Shown: positions 42,290 to 50,852, counted from the first letter of the stretch. The stretch is 64,000 nucleotides of DNA from Flavobacterium tyrosinilyticum (GCF_023656565.1 NZ_JAMOKG010000002.1:688030-752029), one strand, 5' to 3'. Notes: a model not told the origin generated them from the sequence alone. Program-made: numbers and translations.

Positions 42290-42559
42290 TTATTTTGATG
42301 TTAATGAATTGATGATTTCGATATAATTTTCTTTGGCTTCGTCTACAGACATATGGCTTATCTGCATCCAGGCATTGGTCTTAAAAGCGTTTCGCAAATC
42401 AAAATTCTCAGATTGATTGTAAACAGCCGTTCCAAAAGTAGCCTGTTTGTAAAAAGCATAAAGTCTTAACTGCACATCTTGCGGCAGTGAAGCCTGAGTC
42501 ATTGCCATTGCGGCTTCTACGGCTTTAGTGAAGCGAATATCTAAATCTTTATCAGCCAT
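42290..42559 (-). CDS. Acyl-CoA-binding protein
   Basis: This 89-residue, four-helix protein binds long-chain acyl-CoA. The signature YAFYKQATFGTAVY (LRLYAFYKQATFG near residue 47) and the Lys/Trp pattern KTNAWMQISHMSVDEAKENY are typical. The length is normal for the family. Its start codon lies directly after the psd stop (bases adjacent, 42560/42559), and sod follows after 6 bases. Its place next to cdsA and psd suggests acyl-CoA handling for phospholipid synthesis. Confidence 0.92.
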   Translation of the reverse strand: MADKDLDIRFTKAVEAAMAMTQASLPQDVQLRLYAFYKQATFGTAVYNQSENFDLRNAFKTNAWMQISHMSVDEAKENYIEIINSLTSK

Positions 42560-43213
42560 TTATGCTTTTGTAGCAATAATTGTTTTTCCTCCAATCGCTT
42601 TTTGGTTTAATTCCACATTGATTGGTGTACCTAAAGGTAAAAATAAATCGACTCTTGATCCAAATTTAATGAAGCCAGCGTCAGTTCCTTGAACAATCTG
42701 CATTCCTTCTTTAGCGTAGTTTACAATTCTACGAGCCAATGCACCAGCAATTTGTCTGTATAAAATAGCGCCGAAAGTTTCATTTTCGATTACTACTGTA
42801 GTTCTTTCGTTTTCTTCACTTGCTTTTGGATGCCAAGCAACAAGGAATTTTCCAGGGTGGTATTTGCTAAATTTAATGATTCCATCCATTGCGTAACGTG
42901 TTACGTGCACATTGATTGGCGACATAAAAATAGAAACCTGTAAACGTTTATCTTTAAAATATTCTCCTTCATAAACTTCTTCAATAACCACCACTTTTCC
43001 ATCTACTGGAGCAAGAATATGATCACTGTTTCTAATTGCAATTCTTTTCGGATTTCTGAAGAATTGTAAAATAATAATTAAAATTACAAGCGCTGCAAAT
43101 TGCACAAGCATTCTCAGCCAAGCAATATCAATGAATTTATCAGCAATTAAAAGTACAGCTACAGTAAATACAGTACCTAATAAAATGGACGGGCCTCCCT
43201 CTTTATGAAACAT
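42560..43213 (-). CDS. psd: Phosphatidylserine decarboxylase
   Basis: This 217-residue enzyme decarboxylates phosphatidylserine to phosphatidylethanolamine. It is of the short type with an N-terminal membrane segment pair (about residues 8-45, LLGTVFTVAVLLIADKFI). The pro-enzyme self-cleaves at the Gly-Ser of KFGSRVDLF near the C-terminus to form the pyruvoyl group. PVDGKVVVIEEVYEGEYF is also typical. It overlaps the end of cdsA by 11 bases, so translation is coupled. Confidence 0.94.
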   Translation of the reverse strand: MFHKEGGPSILLGTVFTVAVLLIADKFIDIAWLRMLVQFAALVILIIILQFFRNPKRIAIRNSDHILAPVDGKVVVIEEVYEGEYFKDKRLQVSIFMSPINVHVTRYAMDGIIKFSKYHPGKFLVAWHPKASEENERTTVVIENETFGAILYRQIAGALARRIVNYAKEGMQIVQGTDAGFIKFGSRVDLFLPLGTPINVELNQKAIGGKTIIATKA

Positions 43214-44093
43214 AATATAAAATTTGATAAAATAAAAATATAATTGGTGCTACAAATATAACACTATCTAATCGATCTAGAATACCTCCGTGACCAGGCA
43301 TTATCGAACCGCTGTCTTTTATACCTGCAATTCGTTTAAATTTGGATTCTATTAAGTCTCCAATAGTTCCAAAAATGCTCACAATTAATGCAATAATAGT
43401 CCAGATTAAGATCGATGTGTTGCTAAATTCAGGTTTAGGCTGAATGTAGAGTTTAGAAATCAAAAAACCAGCAAAAGCAGCAAAGACAACACCACCCAGA
43501 AAACCTTCAATTGTTTTTTTAGGAGAAACTCGCTCAAATAATTTGTGTTTTCCCATTGATTTTCCAACTAAATAGGCGAAGGTATCATTGGTCCAGATTA
43601 AAACAAATAAACCAATAATAATTTTCGGATTATAATCATTTGTTCCAAAAGAGATTTTTACGATAAATACAAAGGGAAGCGTAATATATCCAAGCAGATA
43701 TAAATATTTTGAAGAAGTGCTTACTTTTTGAACTGAATCGTAAAATAAGAATATGATGCATTTTATTGAAACAACAATAGTTATAGCTAGAAGAATTAAA
43801 TCGAGCTGTTTAATGTTGGTTTCTAAACTAATATTAGTGTTAAAGGTATCATTAAGAAACTTGGTTGTCTGTTTGTTGTAATGACTTACCAAAACAATTG
43901 AAGCATAAACCAAAGTTCCAAAAAAGATAGAAAACACTTTGTTTAAGTTTACGATATTAGAAAACTCGTATATCGTGATAATTAAGAAAACGCCAAAAAG
44001 AGTAATGAAGCTTTCGGTAGAAAACAATATCGAAGTTAGTAATAAAGCGATATAAACAGCACCAGAAATGGCCCTCTTCAGTGTTTCGTTCAT
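43203..44093 (-). CDS. cdsA: Phosphatidate cytidylyltransferase
   Basis: This integral membrane enzyme of 296 residues makes CDP-diacylglycerol from phosphatidate and CTP. About seven to eight hydrophobic segments are seen. The signature near the C-terminus, KRIAGIKDSGSIMPGHGGIL DRLDS (S-x(8)-GxxDR type), is present, as is SPKKTIEGFLGG. It lies 1 base downstream of the LUD gene and overlaps psd by 11 bases, so the three genes are one operon. Confidence 0.95.
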   Translation of the reverse strand: MNETLKRAISGAVYIALLLTSILFSTESFITLFGVFLIITIYEFSNIVNLNKVFSIFFGTLVYASIVLVSHYNKQTTKFLNDTFNTNISLETNIKQLDLILLAITIVVSIKCIIFLFYDSVQKVSTSSKYLYLLGYITLPFVFIVKISFGTNDYNPKIIIGLFVLIWTNDTFAYLVGKSMGKHKLFERVSPKKTIEGFLGGVVFAAFAGFLISKLYIQPKPEFSNTSILIWTIIALIVSIFGTIGDLIESKFKRIAGIKDSGSIMPGHGGILDRLDSVIFVAPIIFLFYQILYYVS

Positions 44094-44094
44094 C

Positions 44095-44700
44095 TTAAAG
44101 ATCTTCTAAAAGCAGTAAATAAAGGTTTTTCGCAACACTTCCGTATTGTGTAAAATCTTCGTCTTTCGCTTTTTCGAAATATTTTATTGTAGTGATATTA
44201 GTAGGATAGTCTCTTTCGTATTTTCGTTTTATAGCGCTCAATCCGTCGCTTTTCATTGGAAGGATTTGGCTTGTGGTTGCTATAATAACAATATTTGCAG
44301 GTAATTCGTTTGGTTTATTTTGTCTAATTTGTTTTGATGAAAATAAGATAGAACCTTCATCGGCTATAAGGTTTTCGCAGCTAGCCAATAAAAATTTTGG
44401 GTTAGTTGGAGCGATATAAAATAATTTATTTTCTTCCAGTAAGCCAAATAAGCCTTGCTCATAGCATAAAACTTCATTCTCGAACCAGTCGTTTTCTTCT
44501 AAAATGTTTTCAAACTGTTCAGCAACTTCTCCCATGTTTTCGCAATACAAGAACTTTCCTCCATTTTTTTTGAAGTTGAAAATAAATTGCTCGTCTAAAG
44601 ATAAATGACTGTTCTGCGCAGATGAACCTGCATATTCGCTTTCGTTCTCTTCGTCAGAAGCGGCTTCACTAGAGCCAAATATTTTTTTGAAAAAATTCAT
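44095..44700 (-). CDS. LUD-domain protein
   Basis: This 201-residue cytoplasmic protein has the LutB/LutC-type LUD fold. ADEGSILFSSKQIRQNKPNE is the conserved region, followed by IVIIATTSQILPMKSDGL. The N-terminal 40 residues are acidic and low complexity. LUD proteins of the Lut system take part in lactate use, but this stand-alone form has no Lut partners here. Its position just upstream of cdsA, one base apart, is a conserved flavobacterial arrangement to my knowledge. The role is unknown. Confidence 0.85.
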   Translation of the reverse strand: MNFFKKIFGSSEAASDEENESEYAGSSAQNSHLSLDEQFIFNFKKNGGKFLYCENMGEVAEQFENILEENDWFENEVLCYEQGLFGLLEENKLFYIAPTNPKFLLASCENLIADEGSILFSSKQIRQNKPNELPANIVIIATTSQILPMKSDGLSAIKRKYERDYPTNITTIKYFEKAKDEDFTQYGSVAKNLYLLLLEDL

Positions 44701-44749
44701 TTTTTATATGAAATGCTTTACATGTTAATTGAAAACGTTCAAAGATAAA

Positions 44750-44788
44750 AAAATCTTAATTCAAAAGGGACTTTTGAATTAAGATTTT
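44750..44788. terminator. Bidirectional terminator between ftsH and the LUD gene
   Basis: AAAATCTTAATTCAAAAG and its exact reverse complement around GGA, with T-runs on both sides. It separates rsfS-ftsH from LUD-cdsA-psd-ACBP-sod; read-through is possible. Confidence 0.85.
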
Positions 44789-44816
44789 AAAAATTTATTA
44801 CGTTTTTCGTAATTAT

Positions 44817-46742
44817 TTATGAAACTACTTCTTCTAAATTTTTGTCAAAAGTACGTTTTCCGAATATGTTTTCTAAGTCATCTTTAAAGATTACTTCTTT
44901 TTCAATCAGAATATCAGCAAGTTGGTTTAACTTGTCTTTGTTTTCCTCTAAAATCTGAATCGCTCTTTGATATTGACCTTCGATTAACTCTGAAATTTCT
45001 TTGTCAATAATTTTTGCTGTTTCATCAGAATATGGCTTAGAGAAGTTATATTCATTTTGTCCAGTTGAATCGTAATACGTAACGTTTCCAATTTTATCGT
45101 TCAATCCGTAAATAGTTACCATTGCACGAGCTTGACGTGTTACTTTTTCTAAGTCACTTAAAGCACCAGTCGAAATTCTGTCGAAAGTTACTTTTTCAGC
45201 AGCTCTACCACCCATAGTAGCACACATTTCGTCTAACATTTGATCTGTTCTTACGATTTGTCTTTCTTCTGGTAAATACCATGCAGCTCCTAAACTTTGT
45301 CCACGAGGAACAATTGTAACTTTAATAAGTGGCGCAGCATGCTCTAACATCCAACTTACAGTAGCGTGACCAGCTTCGTGAATTGCGATTGCTCTCTTTT
45401 CGTCTGGAGTAATGATTTTATTTTTCTTTTCAAGACCACCAATAATTCTATCTACAGCATCAAGGAAGTCTTGTCTGTCAACTGCGGCTTTGTTGTTACG
45501 AGCAGCGATAAGTGCGGCTTCGTTACAAACATTAGCAATATCAGCACCAGAGAAACCTGGAGTTTGTTTTGCTAAGAAATCTAAATCAAGACCTTCAACT
45601 TTTTTAATAGGAGCTAAGTGTACTTTGAAGATTTCTGCTCTTTCGCGAATGTCTGGTAAGTCAACAAAAATTTGTCTGTCAAAACGTCCAGCACGCATTA
45701 AAGCTTTGTCTAAAACGTCAGCTCTGTTTGTTGCGGCTAAAACAATTACATTAGAGTTTGTACCAAAACCATCCATTTCTGTTAATAATTGGTTCAAAGT
45801 GTTTTCTCTCTCGTCGTTTCCGCCAGACATATTGCTTTTTCCTCTTGCTCTACCAACAGCATCAATCTCATCAATAAAGATAATAGCAGGAGATTTTTCT
45901 TTTGCTTGTTTGAATAAGTCACGTACACGTGAAGCACCAACTCCAACAAACATCTCAACGAAATCTGAACCTGATAAAGAGAAGAAAGGTACCTGTGCCT
46001 CACCAGCAACAGCTTTTGCTAATAAAGTTTTACCCGTTCCAGGAGGCCCTACAAGTAAAGCTCCTTTTGGAATTTTACCTCCAAGGTTGGTGTATTTTTC
46101 TGGGTTTTTAAGGAACTCAACAATTTCCTGAATTTCTTCCTTAGCACCTTCTAAACCAGCCACATCTTTAAACGTAGTTTTAATATCTGTTTTTTCGTCA
46201 AAAAGTTTCGCTTTAGATTTTCCGATATTGAAAATCTGTCCTCCACCTCCAGCGCCTCCGCCAGACATTTTACGCATAATAAAGATCCATACACCAACAA
46301 TGATGATGATAGGAAGTAAGCTGATTAAAATATCGCTCCAGTTATTTTTTTGAAGGAAGTTGAAATCTTTCAATTTTCCCTCATTAACTGCTTTTTCTAA
46401 TTTAGTCTGAAAGATTTGATCATTACCAATTTCCAGCGTATAGTGCGGGCCTTTGTTTGGTTGTTTGAAAATATCTTCAGCTACTTTTTTGTTTGCCGGG
46501 TCTTTAAGAGCCGCAGCATTTAAATATACCTCAGCTTCTGCTTTATTGTAAACAATTACTTTTTCAATCTGGCCTTTTTCCAAAAGCGTATTGAACTTAG
46601 AAGATGTTAATTGAGCAGGTTCGCTTAGGCTTGATCCTCCTGTAGCAAAACTTATGAATAAAAAAACTAAAAGTATTGCGGTATATATTAACCAAGGACT
46701 TATTTTAAATTTATTCGGATTTGGATTATTATCTTTAGCCAT
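44817..46742 (-). CDS. ftsH: ATP-dependent zinc metalloprotease FtsH
   Basis: This membrane-anchored AAA protease of 641 residues degrades membrane and regulatory proteins. It has two transmembrane segments near 16-35 and 136-155, the AAA Walker A GPPGTGKTLLAKAV near residue 230, and the zinc motif HEAGH near 452. A Gly-rich link, GGGAGGGGQIFNIGKSKAK, lies after the second span. It is 15 bases downstream of rsfS and is followed by a terminator. The order rsfS-ftsH is common in this phylum. Confidence 0.97.
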   Translation of the reverse strand: MAKDNNPNPNKFKISPWLIYTAILLVFLFISFATGGSSLSEPAQLTSSKFNTLLEKGQIEKVIVYNKAEAEVYLNAAALKDPANKKVAEDIFKQPNKGPHYTLEIGNDQIFQTKLEKAVNEGKLKDFNFLQKNNWSDILISLLPIIIIVGVWIFIMRKMSGGGAGGGGQIFNIGKSKAKLFDEKTDIKTTFKDVAGLEGAKEEIQEIVEFLKNPEKYTNLGGKIPKGALLVGPPGTGKTLLAKAVAGEAQVPFFSLSGSDFVEMFVGVGASRVRDLFKQAKEKSPAIIFIDEIDAVGRARGKSNMSGGNDERENTLNQLLTEMDGFGTNSNVIVLAATNRADVLDKALMRAGRFDRQIFVDLPDIRERAEIFKVHLAPIKKVEGLDLDFLAKQTPGFSGADIANVCNEAALIAARNNKAAVDRQDFLDAVDRIIGGLEKKNKIITPDEKRAIAIHEAGHATVSWMLEHAAPLIKVTIVPRGQSLGAAWYLPEERQIVRTDQMLDEMCATMGGRAAEKVTFDRISTGALSDLEKVTRQARAMVTIYGLNDKIGNVTYYDSTGQNEYNFSKPYSDETAKIIDKEISELIEGQYQRAIQILEENKDKLNQLADILIEKEVIFKDDLENIFGKRTFDKNLEEVVS

Positions 46743-46757
46743 TTAATGAAAGTTTCT

Positions 46758-47129
46758 TTAGTATTTGTTCTCGATTGAAGTTATTTTGGCATCGCCCCAA
46801 AGGCTTTCGATGTTGTAATATTCGCGAATGTGCTTCTGGAAAACGTGTACTACAATGTGTACATAGTCCATAAGAACCCATTCTGCGTTATCTGTTCCTT
46901 CTACGTGCCAAGGTTTATCTTTTAAGTCTTTTGATACAATTTTTTGAATTGAGTTTACGATGGCGTTAACTTGGGTGTTTGAGCTACCGTTGCAAATAAC
47001 AAAATAGTCGCATACAGCTGTATCTATTTCTCTTAAGTCAAGAATATCGATATCATTTCCTTTTACTTCCTCAATCCCTTTGATTATGTTCGCCAGTAGA
47101 ACATCATTATTAATAGTCTTTTTCGCCAT
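46758..47129 (-). CDS. rsfS: Ribosomal silencing factor RsfS
   Basis: This 123-residue protein binds ribosomal protein L14 and blocks subunit joining during starvation. The conserved motif NGSSNTQVNAIVNSIQKIV and then WHVEGTDNAEWVLMDYVHIV are seen, including DYFVICNG. Its length fits the family. It heads the rsfS-ftsH unit and is divergent from birA. Confidence 0.95.
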   Translation of the reverse strand: MAKKTINNDVLLANIIKGIEEVKGNDIDILDLREIDTAVCDYFVICNGSSNTQVNAIVNSIQKIVSKDLKDKPWHVEGTDNAEWVLMDYVHIVVHVFQKHIREYYNIESLWGDAKITSIENKY

Positions 47130-47172
47130 GAATTATTTTATATGAATTTGTAAAGTTACCAAATTTTGTGAT

Positions 47173-47180
47173 TATTTTTG
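47173..47180 (+). promoter_or_regulatory. Candidate -7 box of birA
   Basis: TATTTTTG matches TAnnTTTG. It lies 41 bases before the birA ATG. A TTTG about 22-25 bases upstream is a possible -33 partner. Confidence 0.4.
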
Positions 47181-47221
47181 AACCTTAACAAAATATTAAA
47201 TTAAGATATTTAAATTATTTA

Positions 47222-47950
47222 ATGAAACTAATCAAACTCGATGCCATAGATTCTACAAATGACTTCTTAAAAGCTTTGTCAAGTCAGGATGAACTGGAGA
47301 ATTTTACAACGGTAACAGCTGAAAATCAGACAAAAGGGAAGGGACAAGTTGGAGGCTTATGGAAGACTGAAGCTGGTAAGAACTTAACTATGAGTGTCTT
47401 GGTGAAAGATTTTCTGTTTAATAAGGACGACGTTTTTAATTTAAGCGTCTTGGTCTCTTTATCGGTTGCAGAGGTTTTAAAATCGTTAAATATTCCTAAT
47501 ATATGCATTAAATGGCCAAACGACATTCTGTCATACAATAAGAAGTTGGTTGGCATATTAATCGAAAATACCTTAAAAAGCGATGGCAGAATCGTGTCAG
47601 TTGTCGGAATCGGAATCAATGTCAATCAAACCGATTTTGACGAATTGCCAAATGCTTCTTCGTTGGCAGTAATTTCAGGGAAAACTTTTGACAAGGAAGA
47701 ATTGGCAATCTTAATCGTTGAAAAACTAAAAGAGAAAATTCAATCTTGGAAAACCTCAGCACCAATTTTTTGGGAGGATTATTTTAATTTTTTATTTAAA
47801 AAAGGAGTTCCAACTGCATTTAGAGACAATGATAACCAAGATTTTATGGGAATCATTCAAGGCGTTTCTCCATTTGGAAAACTGCAAGTTTTATTAGAAG
47901 ATGATTCTGTTGCAGAGTTTGAGATTAAAGAAGTAAAAATGCTTTATTGA
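47222..47950 (+). CDS. birA: Biotin--[acetyl-CoA-carboxylase] ligase
   Basis: This enzyme activates biotin to biotinyl-AMP and attaches it to a lysine of biotin carboxyl carrier protein. The 242-residue product lacks the N-terminal DNA-binding domain of E. coli BirA, so it is the ligase-only type. The biotin loop reads KGKGQVGGLWKTEAGKNLTM (GRGRxG-like) near residue 38, and IKWPNDILSYNKKLVGILIE follows. The gene is divergent from rsfS, and a repeat-rich 385-base gap follows. Confidence 0.93.
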   Translation: MKLIKLDAIDSTNDFLKALSSQDELENFTTVTAENQTKGKGQVGGLWKTEAGKNLTMSVLVKDFLFNKDDVFNLSVLVSLSVAEVLKSLNIPNICIKWPNDILSYNKKLVGILIENTLKSDGRIVSVVGIGINVNQTDFDELPNASSLAVISGKTFDKEELAILIVEKLKEKIQSWKTSAPIFWEDYFNFLFKKGVPTAFRDNDNQDFMGIIQGVSPFGKLQVLLEDDSVAEFEIKEVKMLY

Positions 47951-48016
47951 GAGTTGCAAAGTGACTGAGGGACAAAGTGACAAAGGTTTTTCGTAGAGAT
48001 GCACAGCAGCGTCTAA

Positions 48017-48262
48017 CTAAGGTGCTAAGGTTCTGAGATGCTAAGATTCTAAGTTTTTTTTTCACGAAGTTTTTTGTAGAGACGCACTGCAGTGCGTCTA
48101 ACGTATTGGTGAAATCTCGCAAAGACGCGAAGTCGCAGAGTTTTTTTTACAGATTTATTCAGAAAACAAAGTGTGAAAATGAGAAACTCTGCGACTTTGC
48201 GACTTTGCGAGAAACAAATCGGCAAAATCTGCGAGAAAAAAACTTTGTGTCTTAGTGCCTCG
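48017..48262. repeat. Three intergenic repeat types after birA
   Basis: First, CTAAGGTGCTAAGGTTCTGA continues in 8-base steps (48017-48056). Second, GTAGAGACGCACTGCAGTGC, then GTCTAAC, is a palindrome (48076-48102); a decayed copy lies at 47994-48017. Third, CTCGCAAAGACGCGAAGTCG (period 8) at 48116-48140 pairs inverted with CTCTGCGACTTTGCGACTTT at 48187-48213. The 385-base gap between birA and the SRPBCC gene is otherwise empty. Confidence 0.7.
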
Positions 48263-48274
48263 TGGCATTCAAAG

Positions 48275-48304
48275 AAAAAGCCCGATCGTTAAATCAGGCT
48301 TTCA
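48275..48304 (-). terminator. Probable terminator of the SRPBCC gene
   Basis: On the minus strand GCCTGATTTAACGATCGGGC is a hairpin with imperfect pairing, followed by TTTTTC. It is about 30 bases past the SRPBCC stop. Confidence 0.55.
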
Positions 48305-48335
48305 TTTATAATTCACAATTAATAATTTACCATTA

Positions 48336-48728
48336 TTAAAGCTTGTTCATATTATTTGCTAAAGTTTCAATAAACTTACTAATAGGACCTTTAACCATCA
48401 TTGCCATCATAGTGTTGAATTCGCCTTCAAAAAATAACTGAACAGCACTTTCTGAATCAGAAACAGTATCAATGTTTGAAGTTAGTGTAAACGGAAGTTT
48501 ATCACTTGCAGCACCCAAAACAATTTTGTTTGGAGCTACTTTATCTTTCATTTTCAATTTGATTTCAGGCATCCCTTTCAATCCAAAAATAAAAGCGTCT
48601 TCGCCAGTCACTTCAAATTTAGCGATATTGTCTGGCATTAATTTTTCGAAATTCTTTACATCAGTCAATTGATCGAATAAATCTTGAGCTGATTTCTGAA
48701 CTGTAACTTTTGGACTTTCTAAGTTCAT
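48336..48728 (-). CDS. SRPBCC-fold protein
   Basis: This 130-residue protein fits the START/SRPBCC (polyketide cyclase-like) fold: VTVQKSAQDLFDQLTDVKNF at the start, LPFTLTSNIDTVSDSESAVQ in the strands and a long C-terminal helix (MMAMMVKGPISKFIETLANN). Such folds bind lipids or other hydrophobic ligands. It has no signal peptide. It lies downstream of pyrE on the same strand, separated by 190 bases of repeats. The ligand is unknown. Confidence 0.8.
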   Translation of the reverse strand: MNLESPKVTVQKSAQDLFDQLTDVKNFEKLMPDNIAKFEVTGEDAFIFGLKGMPEIKLKMKDKVAPNKIVLGAASDKLPFTLTSNIDTVSDSESAVQLFFEGEFNTMMAMMVKGPISKFIETLANNMNKL

Positions 48729-48767
48729 ATAGTGTTTTTTGTTTTTGTTTTTTTACTGCAAATGTTT

Positions 48768-48915
48768 TTTTACCGCAAAGGGCGCAAGATCTTTTTATAT
48801 ACTTTGGCTTTATTTAAGTTCGCAAAGCTTAAATTTTAAATAAAATCCCAATTTTTTAAATTCCAAATTCCAAAAGGAGCAAAGCGACTTTAAAAATTTA
48901 AATCTAAAATCTAAA
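48768..48915. repeat. CGCAAAG and AATTCC repeats before pyrE stop
   Basis: ACCGCAAAGGGCGCAAGATC and GTTCGCAAAGCTTAAATTT (48771-48836) belong to the CGCAAAG family. AAATTCCAAATTCCAAAAGG and AAATCTAAAATCTAAAATC (48858-48916) belong to the 7-base AATTCCA family. The array abuts the pyrE stop codon. Confidence 0.6.
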
Positions 48916-48918
48916 ATC

Positions 48919-49563
48919 TTACTCTTGTCCCCAAGTAGACGGGCTTACGCTCCATTCTTGAAGAGTAGATTGTTGATCTTCTGTGATATATTGTTTTTGA
49001 ACTGCTAAATCTAATAGGTTTTCGTAGTTGCTTAAAGTAAATAAATCAACATTAGCTTCTTTAAAGTTTTCTTCGGCAACGCCAAAACCGTAAGTAAAGA
49101 CCGCTGCCATACCTTTAATGTTAGCACCTTCGCTTCTTAAAGCTTCAACAGCCATCAAACTGCTTTTTCCGGTACTAATTAAATCTTCGACAACCACAAC
49201 ATTTTGTCCTTTTTGTAAAAAACCTTCCACTTGGTTTTGTCTACCGTGTTTTTTTGGCTCCGGACGCACATATACGAACGGAAGACCTAAACTTTCGGCA
49301 ACCAAAATTCCCACTCCAATGGCTCCAGTAGCAACACCAGCAATCACATCAGGTTTTCCAAATTGTTTTTCGATGTTCTTAGCAAACTCATCACGAACAT
49401 AGTTTCTGATGCTCGGAAATGAAAGAATTAACCTATTATCGCAATAAATAGGAGATTTCCAACCAGAAGCCCATGTAAAAGGATTTTCGGGATTCAATTT
49501 AATTGCATTTATTTGCAAAAGCAATTCGGCTGTTTTTTCGGCAGTATCTTTATTAAAAATCAT
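48919..49563 (-). CDS. pyrE: Orotate phosphoribosyltransferase
   Basis: This enzyme joins orotate to PRPP to form orotidine monophosphate in pyrimidine synthesis. The 214-residue product starts at 49563 (MIFNKDTAEKTAELLLQI); the open frame continues 40 codons upstream into the divergent NUDIX gene and that extension is rejected. The PRPP loop is VVVVEDLISTGKSS near residue 125. The family motif FTWASGWKSPIYCDNR is near 28. Its start is 7 bases from the start of the NUDIX gene. Confidence 0.95.
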   Translation of the reverse strand: MIFNKDTAEKTAELLLQINAIKLNPENPFTWASGWKSPIYCDNRLILSFPSIRNYVRDEFAKNIEKQFGKPDVIAGVATGAIGVGILVAESLGLPFVYVRPEPKKHGRQNQVEGFLQKGQNVVVVEDLISTGKSSLMAVEALRSEGANIKGMAAVFTYGFGVAEENFKEANVDLFTLSNYENLLDLAVQKQYITEDQQSTLQEWSVSPSTWGQE

Positions 49564-49567
49564 AGTA

Positions 49568-49597
49568 CAAATGTATAAAGTTTTTGTAAACGACAAA
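49568..49597 (-). promoter_or_regulatory. Candidate pyrE promoter inside the NUDIX gene start
   Basis: On the minus strand TTTG (49597-49594) is followed after 18 bases by TACATTTG (49575-49568). This is a good match to the Bacteroidota promoter. The -7 box ends 4 bases before the pyrE ATG, so the mRNA would be leaderless or nearly so. The promoter overlaps the first codons of the divergent NUDIX gene. Confidence 0.6.
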
Positions 49598-50209
49598 CCA
49601 CTTTTTTTGACAAATGAAATCTCTCGCGAAACAGATTTCCAATTGTTCTTGTTGGAGAGTATTGATATCGAACAGCTTATCATAAAAATTTTTCAAAATA
49701 AAATTCAAAAAGCCATTCTATATCATCCCGACGAAAGTGAGATCATGAAAACCCTTAAAGCCAAGATTCCGGTAAATAAAGCGGGCGGAGGCTTTGTCTA
49801 CAATAAGAAAGGCGAAGTCTTGTTTATCTTTAGAAACGGAAAATGGGATCTGCCAAAAGGCGGAATCGAGAAAGGGGAAGACATTGAAGCGACGGCTATG
49901 CGTGAGGTAGAGGAGGAGACAGGAGTAAACCAGCTTCGTATTACGAATAAACTTCAAAAAACCTATCATATCTTTAAACGCAACGGAAAATACAAACTCA
50001 AAATCACGCATTGGTTCGAAATGCAGTCTGATTTTGAAGGAACTCCACACGGACAAATCGAAGAAGGAATAGAAAAAGTTGCCTGGTTAAATCCAGAACA
50101 AATCAAAGAAGCACTAAAAAATTCCTACGAAAACATTAAATTGTTATTTGAAGAAGATAAAAGTGCTCCTGTAGATCTAAAGTCAAAAAAGGAAAATTTA
50201 GAATCTTAA
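49571..50209 (+). CDS. NUDIX hydrolase
   Basis: This 212-residue protein has a complete NUDIX box at about residues 97-119 (GGIEKGEDIEATAMREVEEE, then TG), which matches Gx5Ex7REUxEExGU. Such enzymes hydrolyse nucleoside diphosphates linked to another group. The N-terminal 60 residues are a family-specific extension (YKVFVNDKPLFLTNEISRET). The substrate cannot be told. It is divergent from pyrE and is followed by a strong terminator. Confidence 0.9.
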   Translation: MYKVFVNDKPLFLTNEISRETDFQLFLLESIDIEQLIIKIFQNKIQKAILYHPDESEIMKTLKAKIPVNKAGGGFVYNKKGEVLFIFRNGKWDLPKGGIEKGEDIEATAMREVEEETGVNQLRITNKLQKTYHIFKRNGKYKLKITHWFEMQSDFEGTPHGQIEEGIEKVAWLNPEQIKEALKNSYENIKLLFEEDKSAPVDLKSKKENLES

Positions 50210-50231
50210 TTTAGATTTTTGAAATAACATC

Positions 50232-50264
50232 AAAAAGCCCAGTAATAAATTATTGGGCTTTTTT
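50232..50264 (+). terminator. Terminator of the NUDIX gene
   Basis: AAAAAGCCCAGTAATAA / TTATTGGGCTTTTTT, 22 bases past the stop codon. Confidence 0.85.
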
Positions 50265-50304
50265 AATATCATAAAATGATAGAGGAATTCTAAAAGAACT
50301 TACT

Positions 50305-50706
50305 TTATCTGTTTGTAATAAATAAAGTAGGTCCGCAGATTCCTTTTTCGCTCTCACCAATAGAATTAATCGATCCTTTCTCAAAATCAGCTTTAAAAGT
50401 TAGACTTATCGTTTCTTGGTTTGTGTTTCCGTTTACAATTATACTTCCAGCTGGCTGTGCTTCAATGCTCCACTGAATGGTTGTAGCATTTAATGAGCTA
50501 TTGTATTTAAAAGTCAAAGTAGATTTTGGCTTTGCAATACAACTTGCATTATTGTCCTTGTCAAAAAAAACTGTACTACCAGAAATGTAACAGTAAGTTC
50601 CCTGTAAGTTAGAAGGTGTGCTAAATTTACTGATTGCTTCATCTTTTTCATCATTCGAACATGAAACAATGAAAATTGTGGCAAATACTATAGATAATTT
50701 TTTCAT
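50305..50706 (-). CDS. Small lipoprotein, hypothetical
   Basis: This 133-residue protein has a signal peptide with lipobox (TIFIVSCSNDEKDE, Cys16), so it should be lipid-anchored. The mature part has alternating strands and Thr/Asn-rich sequence, consistent with a small beta-sandwich, and contains paired cysteines (YCYISG and IRCIAK-type ASCIAKPK). No family is recognised. It stands alone in the third accessory stretch. Confidence 0.65.
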   Translation of the reverse strand: MKKLSIVFATIFIVSCSNDEKDEAISKFSTPSNLQGTYCYISGSTVFFDKDNNASCIAKPKSTLTFKYNSSLNATTIQWSIEAQPAGSIIVNGNTNQETISLTFKADFEKGSINSIGESEKGICGPTLFITNR

Positions 50707-50799
50707 TTTACTTTTGTTTAGAGTTCTATACTATCAGTAAAATATATTGTAAAAGGTTGCGTCTAGAAAGCAAAATTGTTAATGTTATGGCGTGCCACC

Positions 50800-50852
50800 A
50801 ATAAAAGAAAAGACCCAATAAACTTTGCGTTCATTGGGTCTTTTCTTTTATT
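50800..50852. terminator. Long perfect stem terminator
   Basis: AATAAAAGAAAAGACCCAAT and its exact reverse complement flank a 13-base loop. The stem is 20 bases and both sides end in T-rich runs. It follows DUF6882-like and precedes the lipoprotein start on the minus strand. Confidence 0.8.

Noticed and set aside
45412..46131. 239-codon open frame on the plus strand opposite ftsH
   Set aside because: It lies wholly within ftsH on the other strand; its Ser/Ala/Lys-rich product shows no family features. It is a shadow of ftsH codon usage.
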